A stretch of DNA of 64,000 nt from JBAZPT01 sp041645535 (GTDB lineage Bacteria > Patescibacteriota > Minisyncoccia > Moranbacterales > UBA2206): contig JBAZPT010000002.1 in NCBI GenBank assembly GCA_041645535.1, forward strand, positions 264,824-328,823, given 5' to 3'. The notes beneath the pieces were generated by a model, which worked only from the letters and a program-made list of their open reading frames with translations, was not told the DNA's origin and ran no database searches. A program made the translations under genes and the position numbers. Of the stretch, positions 41,165-49,455 are shown piece after piece. How positions within the stretch are numbered: the stretch's first letter is position 1; the number at the start of each line of letters is the position of its first letter.

Positions 41165-42820
41165 TTGCAAAAAAAAGAAAAAAAAATAGAAGAGGACGGC
41201 GGCGAAGGTGAAAAAGCGGAAGAAGAGATTGAAAAGTTAAGAAAGGCTCCCAAGGACATAGCGCCGGATGTCATTAGCATAATGACAGCGGAAGTTGCCG
41301 AGAAGCACAAAATGGCGGCTTTTGCAAAAGAAGGAGATATGCTTAAGGTCGCGATGGTTGATCCGCAAAACATCGACGCGCTGAATGTGCTGCGTTTTAT
41401 TGCCGAGAAAGAAAAAGCGGAAATAAAAAAATATGCTGTTACGGAAGAAGTTTTTTCTGAAATCATGGATCTATATTTGGGCGCCAGGGAAGCGGTCAAG
41501 CAGGCGGTTCAGTCATTTGAGGACGATATTGTTTTTGCGGGTGAAGATAATGATAAAGAAGAAAACAATAAGCAAAAGGAGGTTTTAAAAGACGCGCCGG
41601 TAACCAAGCTGGTGCAGGTAATAATCAGCCACGCGATCGAAGGGCACGCAAGCGATATTCACATTGAGCCGATGGATCGCGATTACCGCGTTCGCTACCG
41701 GGTGGATGGAGTGCTGCATGTCAGCCTGATTCTGCCCAAAGGCATTGGCCCGGTTGTCATCTCGCGGATAAAGATATTAGCTAATTTAAAAATTGATGAG
41801 AAGAGAAAACCGCAGGACGGGCGTTTTAGATTGACCAGCGCCGGCAAGGAAATTGATTTTCGCGTTTCCACTTTGCCGGTAATCGAGGGAGAAAAGATAG
41901 TTTTGAGGATTTTAGATAAAGAGGAAGGAGTTTCCAATATTGAATCGCTTGGATTAATGGGTTCCGCTTTTGAGCATATGATGCTGGCGATAAGGGAGAC
42001 ATACGGGATGATTTTGCTTACCGGGCCGACCGGATCGGGAAAATCAACCACTCTTTACGCGTTCCTGAAAATTTTAAATAACGAAGAAAGAAATATTATC
42101 ACGCTCGAAGATCCGATTGAGTATGATCTGGAAGGATTGAATCAGAGCCAGATAAAGCCGGAAATCGGATATACTTTTGCCTCGGGACTGCGGACGATTC
42201 TGCGCCAGGATCCCAATATTATCATGGTCGGCGAGATTCGCGACGGAGAAACCGCGGAATTGGCCGTGCACGCCGCGCTGACGGGGCATCTGATGTTTTC
42301 GACGCTCCACACCAACACCGCAATCGGAGCCATCCCGCGCCTGATTGATATGGGCATTGAGCCGTTCCTGCTTTCTTCATCATTGCGGCTAGTGGCGGCG
42401 CAAAGGCTGGTAAGAAAAATTTGTAAGGATTGCAAAGAAGAAGAAATAGTTTCCGATTCGGTAAAAGCGCAGTTAATCGCGGAGTTAAAAAATGTTTCAG
42501 GAGAGGAATTAAAAAAATATGGAGTGGATCTTGGGGCGGAAATAAAATTATACCACGGCAAAGGCTGTGACGAATGCAGCGGCACCGGACTCAAAGGAAG
42601 GCTTGCTATTTATGAAGTCGTGCCGGTTCATGAGGCGATAAAAACAATCATTGTGGAAAAAGCAGGCAATGAAAATCTTATCAACCAGGAGCGCGACAAG
42701 ATGGGAGTCCTGACTATTAAGCAAGACGGAATTTTGAAAGTTTTGAAAGGCATGACGACCCTGGAAGAAGTGGAAAGGCTTACAGAAGGAAAAATCGGGT
42801 TGGCGGAAGAAGATGTATAG
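41165..42820 (+). CDS. pilB: Type IV pilus extension ATPase PilB
   Basis: A 551-residue GspE/PilB motor. N-terminal GspE_N-like region, then Walker A GPTGSGKST, Asp box ITLEDPIEYD, Walker B IIMVGEIRDGETAE and His box STLHTN. The tetracysteine zinc motif is CKDC..CDEC near the C-terminus. The first in-frame start is TTG at 41165. It powers pilus polymerisation. Confidence 0.95.
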   Translation: MQKKEKKIEEDGGEGEKAEEEIEKLRKAPKDIAPDVISIMTAEVAEKHKMAAFAKEGDMLKVAMVDPQNIDALNVLRFIAEKEKAEIKKYAVTEEVFSEIMDLYLGAREAVKQAVQSFEDDIVFAGEDNDKEENNKQKEVLKDAPVTKLVQVIISHAIEGHASDIHIEPMDRDYRVRYRVDGVLHVSLILPKGIGPVVISRIKILANLKIDEKRKPQDGRFRLTSAGKEIDFRVSTLPVIEGEKIVLRILDKEEGVSNIESLGLMGSAFEHMMLAIRETYGMILLTGPTGSGKSTTLYAFLKILNNEERNIITLEDPIEYDLEGLNQSQIKPEIGYTFASGLRTILRQDPNIIMVGEIRDGETAELAVHAALTGHLMFSTLHTNTAIGAIPRLIDMGIEPFLLSSSLRLVAAQRLVRKICKDCKEEEIVSDSVKAQLIAELKNVSGEELKKYGVDLGAEIKLYHGKGCDECSGTGLKGRLAIYEVVPVHEAIKTIIVEKAGNENLINQERDKMGVLTIKQDGILKVLKGMTTLEEVERLTEGKIGLAEEDV

Positions 42821-42845
42821 GCGGTAATTAAAAATTTATAAAAAT

Positions 42846-43244
42846 ATGGGCGAAGAAAAAAAGCAGATAATTATGATTGTCGAGGACGATTCCTTCGTGA
42901 TGGACATATATAAAACCAAGCTGTCGCAGGAAGGACTTTCGGTAGTAGAAGCTGAAAATGGCATGGAAGCGCTCAAAAAACTGAAAACCGTGAAGCCGGA
43001 TCTGATACTTTTGGACATTATTATGCCATACATGGACGGGCTGGAAGTGCTGAAAAAAATCAAGGAAAATGACGACACAAAAAATATTCCCGTCATTCTG
43101 CTTACCAATTTGAGCCAGAAAGAAGAAGTTGACAAGGGCATGGAACTGGGAGCTAAGGACTATCTCATTAAATCCCATTTTACGCCCTCGGAAGTTTTGG
43201 AAAAGATAAAAATCTGCCTGGCGGATAATTCAAATAATGTATAA
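42846..43244 (+). CDS. CheY-like response regulator receiver (PilG/PilH type)
   Basis: A 132-residue single receiver domain: acidic pair IVEDDSFV, phospho-acceptor LILLDIIMP, Thr in ILLTNLS and Lys in DYLIKSHF. It has no output domain. Location between pilB and pilT suggests control of pilus motor switching. No cognate kinase is in the window. Confidence 0.9.
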   Translation: MGEEKKQIIMIVEDDSFVMDIYKTKLSQEGLSVVEAENGMEALKKLKTVKPDLILLDIIMPYMDGLEVLKKIKENDDTKNIPVILLTNLSQKEEVDKGMELGAKDYLIKSHFTPSEVLEKIKICLADNSNNV

Positions 43245-43249
43245 CAATT

Positions 43250-44323
43250 ATGCCCTCTATTCACCCGGAACAAAGAATTAAAAATTTATTGCTTATTGTG
43301 GCTCAGCAGAATGCCTCTGATTTGCATTTGGTAGTCGGACGGCATCCGACGATCCGCGTGGACGGACGGCTGATTCCATTGGAACAGGACGGCTTGCTTA
43401 CGCCAGCCGACACGAAAGCGATGGGCGAGGTAATTATGAACGAAGAAAGCCAGAAAAAATTAATGGACAGCGGACAGGCGGATTTTTCCTACAGCTTTGA
43501 AGAAAAGGCCAGATTTCGCGTTAACGCCTTTTTTCAGCAGGGCAATTTGAGCATTGCTTTCCGCTTGATTCCCAGAGAAATTCGGACACTCGAACAATTA
43601 AATGTGCCGGAAGTTCTCTATGATTTCACCAAGTATTCCCAAGGATTGTTTTTAGTGGTCGGTCCGGTGGGACATGGAAAATCCACTACTTTGGCGGCGC
43701 TTATCAATCAAATCAACCACAATCAGGAAAAGCATATTATCACCATTGAAGATCCGATTGAATATATATATGAACAGGATAAATGCATCATCAACCAGCG
43801 GGAAGTTTTTCAGGATTCAAAATCATTCGCGACAGCGCTTAAGGCGGTCTTTCGCGAAGACGCCAATGTAGTTTTGGTGGGTGAAATGCGGGATTTAGAG
43901 ACCATTAGCACAGCAATCACGGCCGCCGAAACCGGGCATCTTATTTTCGCGACGCTGCACACTAATGATTCCCCGCAAACAATCGATCGCATCATTGATG
44001 TTTTCCCGGCTAACCAGCAAAATCAGGTGCGGATGCAGCTGGCCAGTTCGCTTTTGGGCGTAGTTTCACAAAGGCTAATTCCCAAAATCGATGGCGGACG
44101 GGTGCCGGCGCTGGAGATTATGATGAAAAACCACGCTATTGAAAATCTTATCCGCGAAGGCAAAACCTACCAGATTGACAATGTGATTGAAACCAGCTCT
44201 GACCAGGGAATGATTTCAATGGATAAAGCTCTGGCTGAACTGGTGCGGCGGGGTTTGGTGGGCGTGGATATAGCCATGGCTTATGCCAAGGATCCGAAAA
44301 ATTTCCAAAATATTTTGCAATAA
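43250..44323 (+). CDS. pilT: Type IV pilus retraction ATPase PilT
   Basis: A 357-residue motor: ASDLHLVVGRHPTIRVDG at the N-terminus, Walker A GPVGHGKST (H in place of the usual T/S at the fourth position), ITIEDPIEYI, VVLVGEMRDLETI and ATLHTNDS. It depolymerises pili, needed for twitching and DNA uptake. ATG lies 6 bases after the receiver gene. Confidence 0.95.
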   Translation: MPSIHPEQRIKNLLLIVAQQNASDLHLVVGRHPTIRVDGRLIPLEQDGLLTPADTKAMGEVIMNEESQKKLMDSGQADFSYSFEEKARFRVNAFFQQGNLSIAFRLIPREIRTLEQLNVPEVLYDFTKYSQGLFLVVGPVGHGKSTTLAALINQINHNQEKHIITIEDPIEYIYEQDKCIINQREVFQDSKSFATALKAVFREDANVVLVGEMRDLETISTAITAAETGHLIFATLHTNDSPQTIDRIIDVFPANQQNQVRMQLASSLLGVVSQRLIPKIDGGRVPALEIMMKNHAIENLIREGKTYQIDNVIETSSDQGMISMDKALAELVRRGLVGVDIAMAYAKDPKNFQNILQ

Positions 44324-44344
44324 ATTAAAAATTAAGGTGGCGAT

Positions 44345-44473
44345 CCCGCACCAAATTCTCCCGCGTAGCGGGACCCCGCCAGAGGCGGTGGCGCTGGATA
44401 AAAATATTTAGTTCAAGTATGCTGCGGCTAAGTTGTAATTAAAAATATAATTTAAATAGCGAATTGGTGCGGG
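44345..44473 (+). promoter_or_regulatory. Long stem-loop in the pilC leader
   Basis: CCCGCACCAAATTC (44345-44358) pairs with GAATTGGTGCGGG (44461-44473), one bulged A. The loop starts with two hairpins, CCCGC-GTA-GCGGG and CCGCC-AGA-GGCGG. Confidence 0.78.
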
Positions 44474-44478
44474 ATGCT

Positions 44479-44518
44479 CATTTTTGTATCCACTCGCTAC
44501 CGCTCGCGGACAAAAATG
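44479..44518 (+). promoter_or_regulatory. Start-region hairpin of pilC with a two-codon ORF
   Basis: CATTTTTGT (44479-44487) pairs with ACAAAAATG (44510-44518). Here the ATG opens ATG-GCA-TGA, and the TGA overlaps the true pilC ATG at 44521. Confidence 0.72.
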
Positions 44519-44520
44519 GC

Positions 44521-45729
44521 ATGAAATTTATATTCAAAGCTAAAAACAAAGAAGGCGATCTGAAGGAAGGCATTATTGACGCGGCGTCAAGCGACGCGGC
44601 TATCGAGGTAATGCAAAAAAATAATCTTTTCCCTATCAGCCTCAAAGAAGAGCAAAAGCAGAATGCTTTTTATCGGACACTGCTCCGGTATATGGACAAA
44701 GTGGCTGTCAAGGAGTTAATGGTTTTTTTCCGCCAGTTGGGAATTCTCATTGAGGCGCGCGTTCCGATCGTCACTTCGCTCATCGCCATCAAGGAGCAGA
44801 CCGGGAACCTCTATTTTCAAAAAGTGCTGGAAGAAATCATTGGCGATATCGAAGACGGTTTGCCTATTTCGGACGCGATGAAAAAACATCGCACTGTTTT
44901 CTCCAGCCTGTCCATCAATATCATCAAGGCCGGCGAAGTTTCGGGAAATCTTCGGAAATCCGTGGACTATGTGGCGGATAATATTGAAAAAAACTATAAT
45001 CTCACGGCTAAAGTAAAGTCGGCGCTGATGTATCCGGCGATTGTGCTGGTTGTGTTTTTTGCCATTGCCTTTATTGTGGTTTCGTTTATTGTTCCACAAC
45101 TTACTGCTGTGATTAAAGATCTGGATGTTGAAATACCCTGGTACACAAAGATTGTCATCGCAGCCGGAGATTTTATGGCTGTCTATTGGTGGGCGGTGGC
45201 GCTGGCCATTTTAGGCGCGGTCGGCGGATTTATCTACTACTTGAAAACCGAAGACGGGAGAAAAGAATGGGATCAGGTAAAACTCAAGTTGCCGTTTTTT
45301 GGCAAAATTTTTCAGGAAGTTTATATCGCCCGTTTTGCCGATAATTTAGCTGTTCTTTTAAAAGGAGGCATTCCAATTATTCGGGCGCTTACCGTGGTGA
45401 GTTCGGTTATTAACAACACTCAATATCAGGCGATATTTTTGCGGGCGGCGGATGAGGTCAAAATCGGAGGCCAGATGAGCGATGTGTTCCGCAAATTTCC
45501 GCTTATTCCGCCGATTGTTTCGCAAATGGTGAAAATCGGGGAAGAATCAGGGCAAATTGATTTAGTCTTGAATCATGTGGCCAGGTTTTATGAACAGGAA
45601 ACGGATCAGGCGACCAAAAACCTTTCAGCTTTAATAGAACCGGTTTTGATTGTAGTTATCGGCGTTGCGGTAGGCGTCCTGGCAGTTTCCGTCATTATGC
45701 CGATTTACAATATTGCCGGACAGATGTAA
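44521..45729 (+). CDS. pilC: Type IV pilus inner-membrane platform protein PilC
   Basis: A 402-residue GspF/PilC protein. Two homologous cytoplasmic domains precede membrane helices (near 165-190, 218-238 and 370-395). Family segments include FFRQLGILIEARVPI, GLPISDAMKKH, FADNLAVLLKGGIPII and VVIGVAVGVLAVSVIMPIY. Start MKFIFKAKNKEG is at 44521; the upstream in-frame extension is the leader element. Confidence 0.94.
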   Translation: MKFIFKAKNKEGDLKEGIIDAASSDAAIEVMQKNNLFPISLKEEQKQNAFYRTLLRYMDKVAVKELMVFFRQLGILIEARVPIVTSLIAIKEQTGNLYFQKVLEEIIGDIEDGLPISDAMKKHRTVFSSLSINIIKAGEVSGNLRKSVDYVADNIEKNYNLTAKVKSALMYPAIVLVVFFAIAFIVVSFIVPQLTAVIKDLDVEIPWYTKIVIAAGDFMAVYWWAVALAILGAVGGFIYYLKTEDGRKEWDQVKLKLPFFGKIFQEVYIARFADNLAVLLKGGIPIIRALTVVSSVINNTQYQAIFLRAADEVKIGGQMSDVFRKFPLIPPIVSQMVKIGEESGQIDLVLNHVARFYEQETDQATKNLSALIEPVLIVVIGVAVGVLAVSVIMPIYNIAGQM

Positions 45730-45823
45730 AAAATGTAAAATTAAAAAATCGATGGTTTAAAGATAGAAATAAAATTTAATTTCCCGAAAAATTCGGGAAG
45801 ACTGGAAAGCGAGGTGAAAAAAA

Positions 45824-46288
45824 ATGGCTAAGAAAAAAACAAAAAAGCCTGCCCGCAGTGCTACGCATAGCGTTGCAGGCGGGAAAAAAAAGAAAGGCTT
45901 TACCCTGATCGAACTCTTGATCGTTATCGCGATTATCGGTATTTTGGCTTCCATCGTGTTGGTTAGTTTGAACAGCGCGAGAAGTAAAGCGCGACAAGCA
46001 GCCTTTAAAGGTGCAGTATCAAGCATAGCGCCAGCCCTTATACTTTGCGCGGATGATCAATTAGCTATTGGTTCTCCTGGTACGGGAGGTACCACTGCTA
46101 TTTGCGCTGGATCAGACACATATCCAGATCTTACTCCTGCGTGTGGAGCTGGCAATACAGGAACTTTTACTGCAACTGCTGCTAGCACTCTCGATCTTCC
46201 AGAAGTTGCGATTACTGGTTGCGGTTCAGAAACTACTTGCAATAGTGCAGTATGTAATACATCCGGATGCACAGGAGGATGCTTCTAA
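45824..46288 (+). CDS. pilA: Type IV pilin (major-pilin-like) with extended leader
   Basis: A 154-residue prepilin: basic leader, cleavage before the F of KKG-FTLIELLIVIAIIGILASI, then a short globular head with eight Cys, mostly near the C-terminus (TGCGSETTC..VCNTSGCTGGCF). GAGGTG precedes the ATG. The leader is unusually long (27 residues) because PARSATHSVAGG, encoded by a palindrome, is inserted between two Lys-rich segments. Processing by the PilD at 46947 is expected. Confidence 0.9.
   Translation: MAKKKTKKPARSATHSVAGGKKKKGFTLIELLIVIAIIGILASIVLVSLNSARSKARQAAFKGAVSSIAPALILCADDQLAIGSPGTGGTTAICAGSDTYPDLTPACGAGNTGTFTATAASTLDLPEVAITGCGSETTCNSAVCNTSGCTGGCF
45847..45883 (+). repeat. Palindromic element inside the pilin leader
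   Basis: GCCTGC (45847-45852) pairs with GCAGGC (45875-45880). It is read in frame as PARSATHSVAGG. Confidence 0.6.
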
Positions 46289-46321
46289 AGAAAATTAATT
46301 CGGAATTGAAATCTTTTATGC

Positions 46322-46354
46322 TTGCTAATTTGTCCGCCTAGGCGAAATTGGCAA
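46322..46354 (+). terminator. Possible terminator or hairpin after the first pilin
   Basis: TTGC-AATT/AATT-GCAA arms with an inner CGCC-TA-GGCG. No U tract, so termination is uncertain. Confidence 0.4.
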
Positions 46355-46477
46355 GCCCCGCACTAACTTTACGAGGAAAATATACAGGACTGTATTTTTG
46401 TAATCGTACTTGATAAGAATAGAGTTAGTGCGGGGCTTGCCCCCATACTGAAGTTATTAAAAAGTTGGTGTGGGGGC
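46353..46477 (+). promoter_or_regulatory. Double stem-loop before the second pilin
   Basis: AAGCCCCGCACTAACT (46353-46368) pairs perfectly with 46423-46438. A second stem, GCCCCCATAC (46439-46448) with GTGTGGGGGC (46468-46477), follows at once, with one U-G wobble. Confidence 0.75.
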
Positions 46478-46513
46478 AAACAGATAAAGTTTTTAAATCT
46501 AGAAACAATTTTT

Positions 46514-46924
46514 ATGAAAAACAAAAAAGCTTGCTCGCCGAAGAGGCGAGGGTTCACTATTATAGAAATCCTCATAGTTGTTGCTATTATTGCTATTTTA
46601 GCGGCGGCTGTTATGGTATCAATCGGAGAATCCAGGAAAAAGGCGCGGATCAATAGCGCCAAAACATCTCTAAAAACTGCTCTTACGATAATAATCTCCT
46701 GCAATGATTCCAGCGGCGCAGTTAATCCTCCAAACGCGTCAGAGTCTGGCGCGAATAAAATTTGCCCCGGTATTAATGGGGCATTTTGGCCGAAATTGGG
46801 AAACGGGTATCAATACATTACTTCTCCAGCTGGAAATTACACCTCTAATTGTAAGTTCAAGGTTGATACTAATGGCGATTCGGCCGATTTAAATTGCGAT
46901 TGCGTTAAACAGAATTGCCAGTAA
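46514..46924 (+). CDS. Type IV pilin-like protein
   Basis: A 136-residue prepilin with leader MKNKKACSPKRRG and N-helix FTIIEILIVVAIIAILAAAVMV. The small head has Cys near the C-terminus (LNCDCVKQNC). A minor or alternative major pilin; upstream of pilD. Confidence 0.88.
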   Translation: MKNKKACSPKRRGFTIIEILIVVAIIAILAAAVMVSIGESRKKARINSAKTSLKTALTIIISCNDSSGAVNPPNASESGANKICPGINGAFWPKLGNGYQYITSPAGNYTSNCKFKVDTNGDSADLNCDCVKQNCQ

Positions 46925-46946
46925 TTCGTAAATTCATTCAAAAACT

Positions 46947-47744
46947 ATGTTATTAATTTTTCTCGTGGCAGGGTTGATCGTCGGCAGTTTTTTGAATGTG
47001 GTCGTGTACCGCGTCAATTTGGCGGAGAATTTGGTAACCGGGCGGTCCTATTGCCCGCATTGCAAAAATAAAATACGCTGGTATGACAACATTCCGGTTT
47101 TGAGCTTCTTGGTTCTCAAGGCCGAGTGCCGGGATTGCCAGGGGAAAATTTCCTGGCAATATCCAATGGTGGAAATTTTCACCGGTCTTATGTTCGCGGC
47201 TATTGGCTGGAAATTTTTTAATATCGCGGATGTGTCAACCTGGATAGCTACCAGTTTTTATCTGGGCGCGGCGAGTTTTTTAATCGCGATTTTTGTCTAC
47301 GACTGGCTGTTTTTGGAAATTCCCGGACTGGTTTTGTGGCCGGCCATCGGCTGGACGGTTGTTTTTAATCTAATTTTTGACTGGAGCCGGTTGAGCCTGG
47401 GCTCCAACTTGCTGGATATTGCCACTTATTCGGGGACGCTGGCGGCGTTCGCGGCTTTTATGCTTTTTTTCCTGATGGTCGCGGTTTCCAAGGAGAAATG
47501 GATGGGAATGGGGGACGCCTATCTGGTGATTCTTTTGGGCCTTATTGCCGGCTGGCCGAATATTCTTCTCGCGCTTATGCTGGCTTTCTCAATTGGTGCT
47601 ATAATAGGACTAGTTCTCATCGCGTTCAAGAAGAAAAAAATGGACAGCCAGATTCCATTCGGGCCGTTTCTGGTCGCCGGAACATTCATCGCGATATTTT
47701 TCTCGGAAAGCATAATAAATTGGTATCTGGGATTATTTTATTAA
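46947..47744 (+). CDS. pilD: Prepilin peptidase PilD
   Basis: A 265-residue multi-pass aspartic peptidase/N-methylase. The cytosolic zinc loop CPHC..CRDC is followed by membrane helices with the catalytic aspartates in FVYDWLFLEIP and GMGDAYLV. It cleaves and methylates the pilins encoded around it. Confidence 0.95.
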   Translation: MLLIFLVAGLIVGSFLNVVVYRVNLAENLVTGRSYCPHCKNKIRWYDNIPVLSFLVLKAECRDCQGKISWQYPMVEIFTGLMFAAIGWKFFNIADVSTWIATSFYLGAASFLIAIFVYDWLFLEIPGLVLWPAIGWTVVFNLIFDWSRLSLGSNLLDIATYSGTLAAFAAFMLFFLMVAVSKEKWMGMGDAYLVILLGLIAGWPNILLALMLAFSIGAIIGLVLIAFKKKKMDSQIPFGPFLVAGTFIAIFFSESIINWYLGLFY

Positions 47745-47749
47745 AGTAA

Positions 47750-48235
47750 ATGATAAATTCAAACAAATACAGAGCCTTTTCTCTCATTGAGTTGCTGGTC
47801 GTGGTCGCCATTATCGGCATTATGACGACGGTGGCGCTGGTTTCTATGCAAAAAAACAAGACCCAAAAAGAAGTGGAAGTCGCGGCGCGCGCCGTGGCGG
47901 CGGCTGTCCGCGAAGCGCAAAATAACGCGCTCACGGGAAAAAATGTAACCACGCCAGGTTGCAGTTATACTTTTGCCTACGGTACTGGCCCCTGTGTTGG
48001 CAACACAAAGTATTGCATTTCAGGATGTTCAACGGTCCAATATGTTTTGCAAAACGGAGTGACTTTTTTGGGATCAGGTAAGTTTGACTTTGCGATTCCT
48101 TTTGGCGGCATTAGCGGACTTTCTCCGGATCCCTTGGCGATAGTTTTGCAAAAAAATTCCATAAACTATGTGGTCTGTGTCAATTCGACCGGAGATGTTT
48201 CCGATTGCGCCGGAAGCGCCTGTCCTTGTCCGTAA
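47750..48235 (+). CDS. Minor pilin (GspH/FimT-like)
   Basis: A 161-residue prepilin: very short leader MINSNKYRA before FSLIELLVVVAIIGIMTTVAL. The Ala at the cleavage position replaces the usual Gly. Six Cys in the head. Third in a run of pilin genes. Confidence 0.85.
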   Translation: MINSNKYRAFSLIELLVVVAIIGIMTTVALVSMQKNKTQKEVEVAARAVAAAVREAQNNALTGKNVTTPGCSYTFAYGTGPCVGNTKYCISGCSTVQYVLQNGVTFLGSGKFDFAIPFGGISGLSPDPLAIVLQKNSINYVVCVNSTGDVSDCAGSACPCP

Positions 48236-48253
48236 AAAATAAAATTATAAAAT

Positions 48254-48796
48254 ATGCCATCCGCTGTTCAGGAAATAAAAATACGCAAAAATAAAAGCGG
48301 CTTTTCTATGCTGGAAGTTTTGCTGTCAATTTTTGTGCTTTCGGTCGGGATACTGGCCGCGCTCACGCTGATTACTACGAGCCTTAGGACTTCAATTAAT
48401 GCCAGAAACCAGATTATCGCGTCGCAATTGGCGCAGGAAGGAGCCGAGTTGGTTATAAATGCGAGGGACAGCAACAAAGTTAAGAGCCTCGATCAGTTTG
48501 ATTCCATATGCTCGAGCCCAGGCAATTGCACGGGAATTGCCGATTATTCTTCTGGACTGAATTTTTCATCTTCGGTTTATGGCCTAAATTATATTGGCGG
48601 ATTTTACACCCATACGGCCGGAGGAACGGCAACTGCTTTCAAGAGAAAGGTTTCAGTCAGCATTTCCGCGCCTCCCAGAACGGCCGTTGTAACCAGTTTT
48701 GTCTGGTGGGGCGGTGAAACCTCCACTCCGGCAACATGCAATACGGCCAATAAATGTGTTTCGGTCCAGACGGCGCTTACGGAAAATAATAATTAA
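48254..48796 (+). CDS. Minor pilin (PilV-like)
   Basis: A 180-residue prepilin with leader KIRKNKSG and N-helix FSMLEVLLSIFVLSVGILAALTL, the MLEVLLS form of PilV/GspI. The segment ASQLAQEGAELVINARDSN is typical of CPR PilV proteins. Confidence 0.87.
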   Translation: MPSAVQEIKIRKNKSGFSMLEVLLSIFVLSVGILAALTLITTSLRTSINARNQIIASQLAQEGAELVINARDSNKVKSLDQFDSICSSPGNCTGIADYSSGLNFSSSVYGLNYIGGFYTHTAGGTATAFKRKVSVSISAPPRTAVVTSFVWWGGETSTPATCNTANKCVSVQTALTENNN

Positions 48797-48802
48797 AAAG
48801 CT

Positions 48803-49378
48803 ATGCGCATAAAAAGCAAAATAAAAAAAGCCATGCCTACTCGCAGACGGGGATTTTCTCTTTTGGAGGTGATAATCGCTATGTTTATTTTTATTATCGT
48901 CGCGACGACAGTTTCGGCGGTTTTTGGAAAAATAATCCTGGCGTATAGAAGCACCCACACGACGCAGAAAAATCTGGAAAATGTGCAATACGCGATGAAC
49001 CAGATGGCGAAAATTTTGCGGGGCGGAGCCATAATGTCGGGCTGGACAGCTAGCAATATCAGAGTCTATGATTACGCGCAAAAAAAATGCATCGAATACG
49101 CTTTTGCCGGCAGCAGCCTGACATATGCCGATCTTTCTTATCCTGCTGCTTCTCTTGATAGTGATAATATTACAACTTGTCCACTCGATACGCTTTCTTC
49201 AGCCGCCGATATGGCCAGCGGGAACATCTCTGGAAATTTTTATGTAGTTCCGCCTGTAGCTGATACCCGGGCCGGGAAAGTTACAATTTCTATGAAAGTC
49301 TGCTCTGTTGTCGGCTGCGCGGGCCCGGCCTATATCCAAACCACCGTATCCTTGCGCAACAAAGAAGTCAACCCGTAG
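48803..49378 (+). CDS. Minor pilin (PilW/GspJ-like)
   Basis: A 191-residue prepilin with leader KKAMPTRRRG and N-helix FSLLEVIIAMFIFIIVATTVSAVF. The last ~22 codons lie in an 81-base segment duplicated at 53781-53860. It ends the pilus cluster. Confidence 0.86.
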   Translation: MRIKSKIKKAMPTRRRGFSLLEVIIAMFIFIIVATTVSAVFGKIILAYRSTHTTQKNLENVQYAMNQMAKILRGGAIMSGWTASNIRVYDYAQKKCIEYAFAGSSLTYADLSYPAASLDSDNITTCPLDTLSSAADMASGNISGNFYVVPPVADTRAGKVTISMKVCSVVGCAGPAYIQTTVSLRNKEVNP

Positions 49379-49392
49379 GAAACCGGCAAGGG
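49312..49392 (+). repeat. Duplicated 81-base segment, copy A
   Basis: End of the minor pilin gene plus 14 bases. It matches 53781-53860 except for one missing G. Copy A is in its native gene. Confidence 0.9.
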
Positions 49393-49455
49393 AGAAAGGG
49401 AGATTGAAAATAAAAGTAATAAAGTTAATTTAGTATAAGCTTGCGGAGTTTTATT

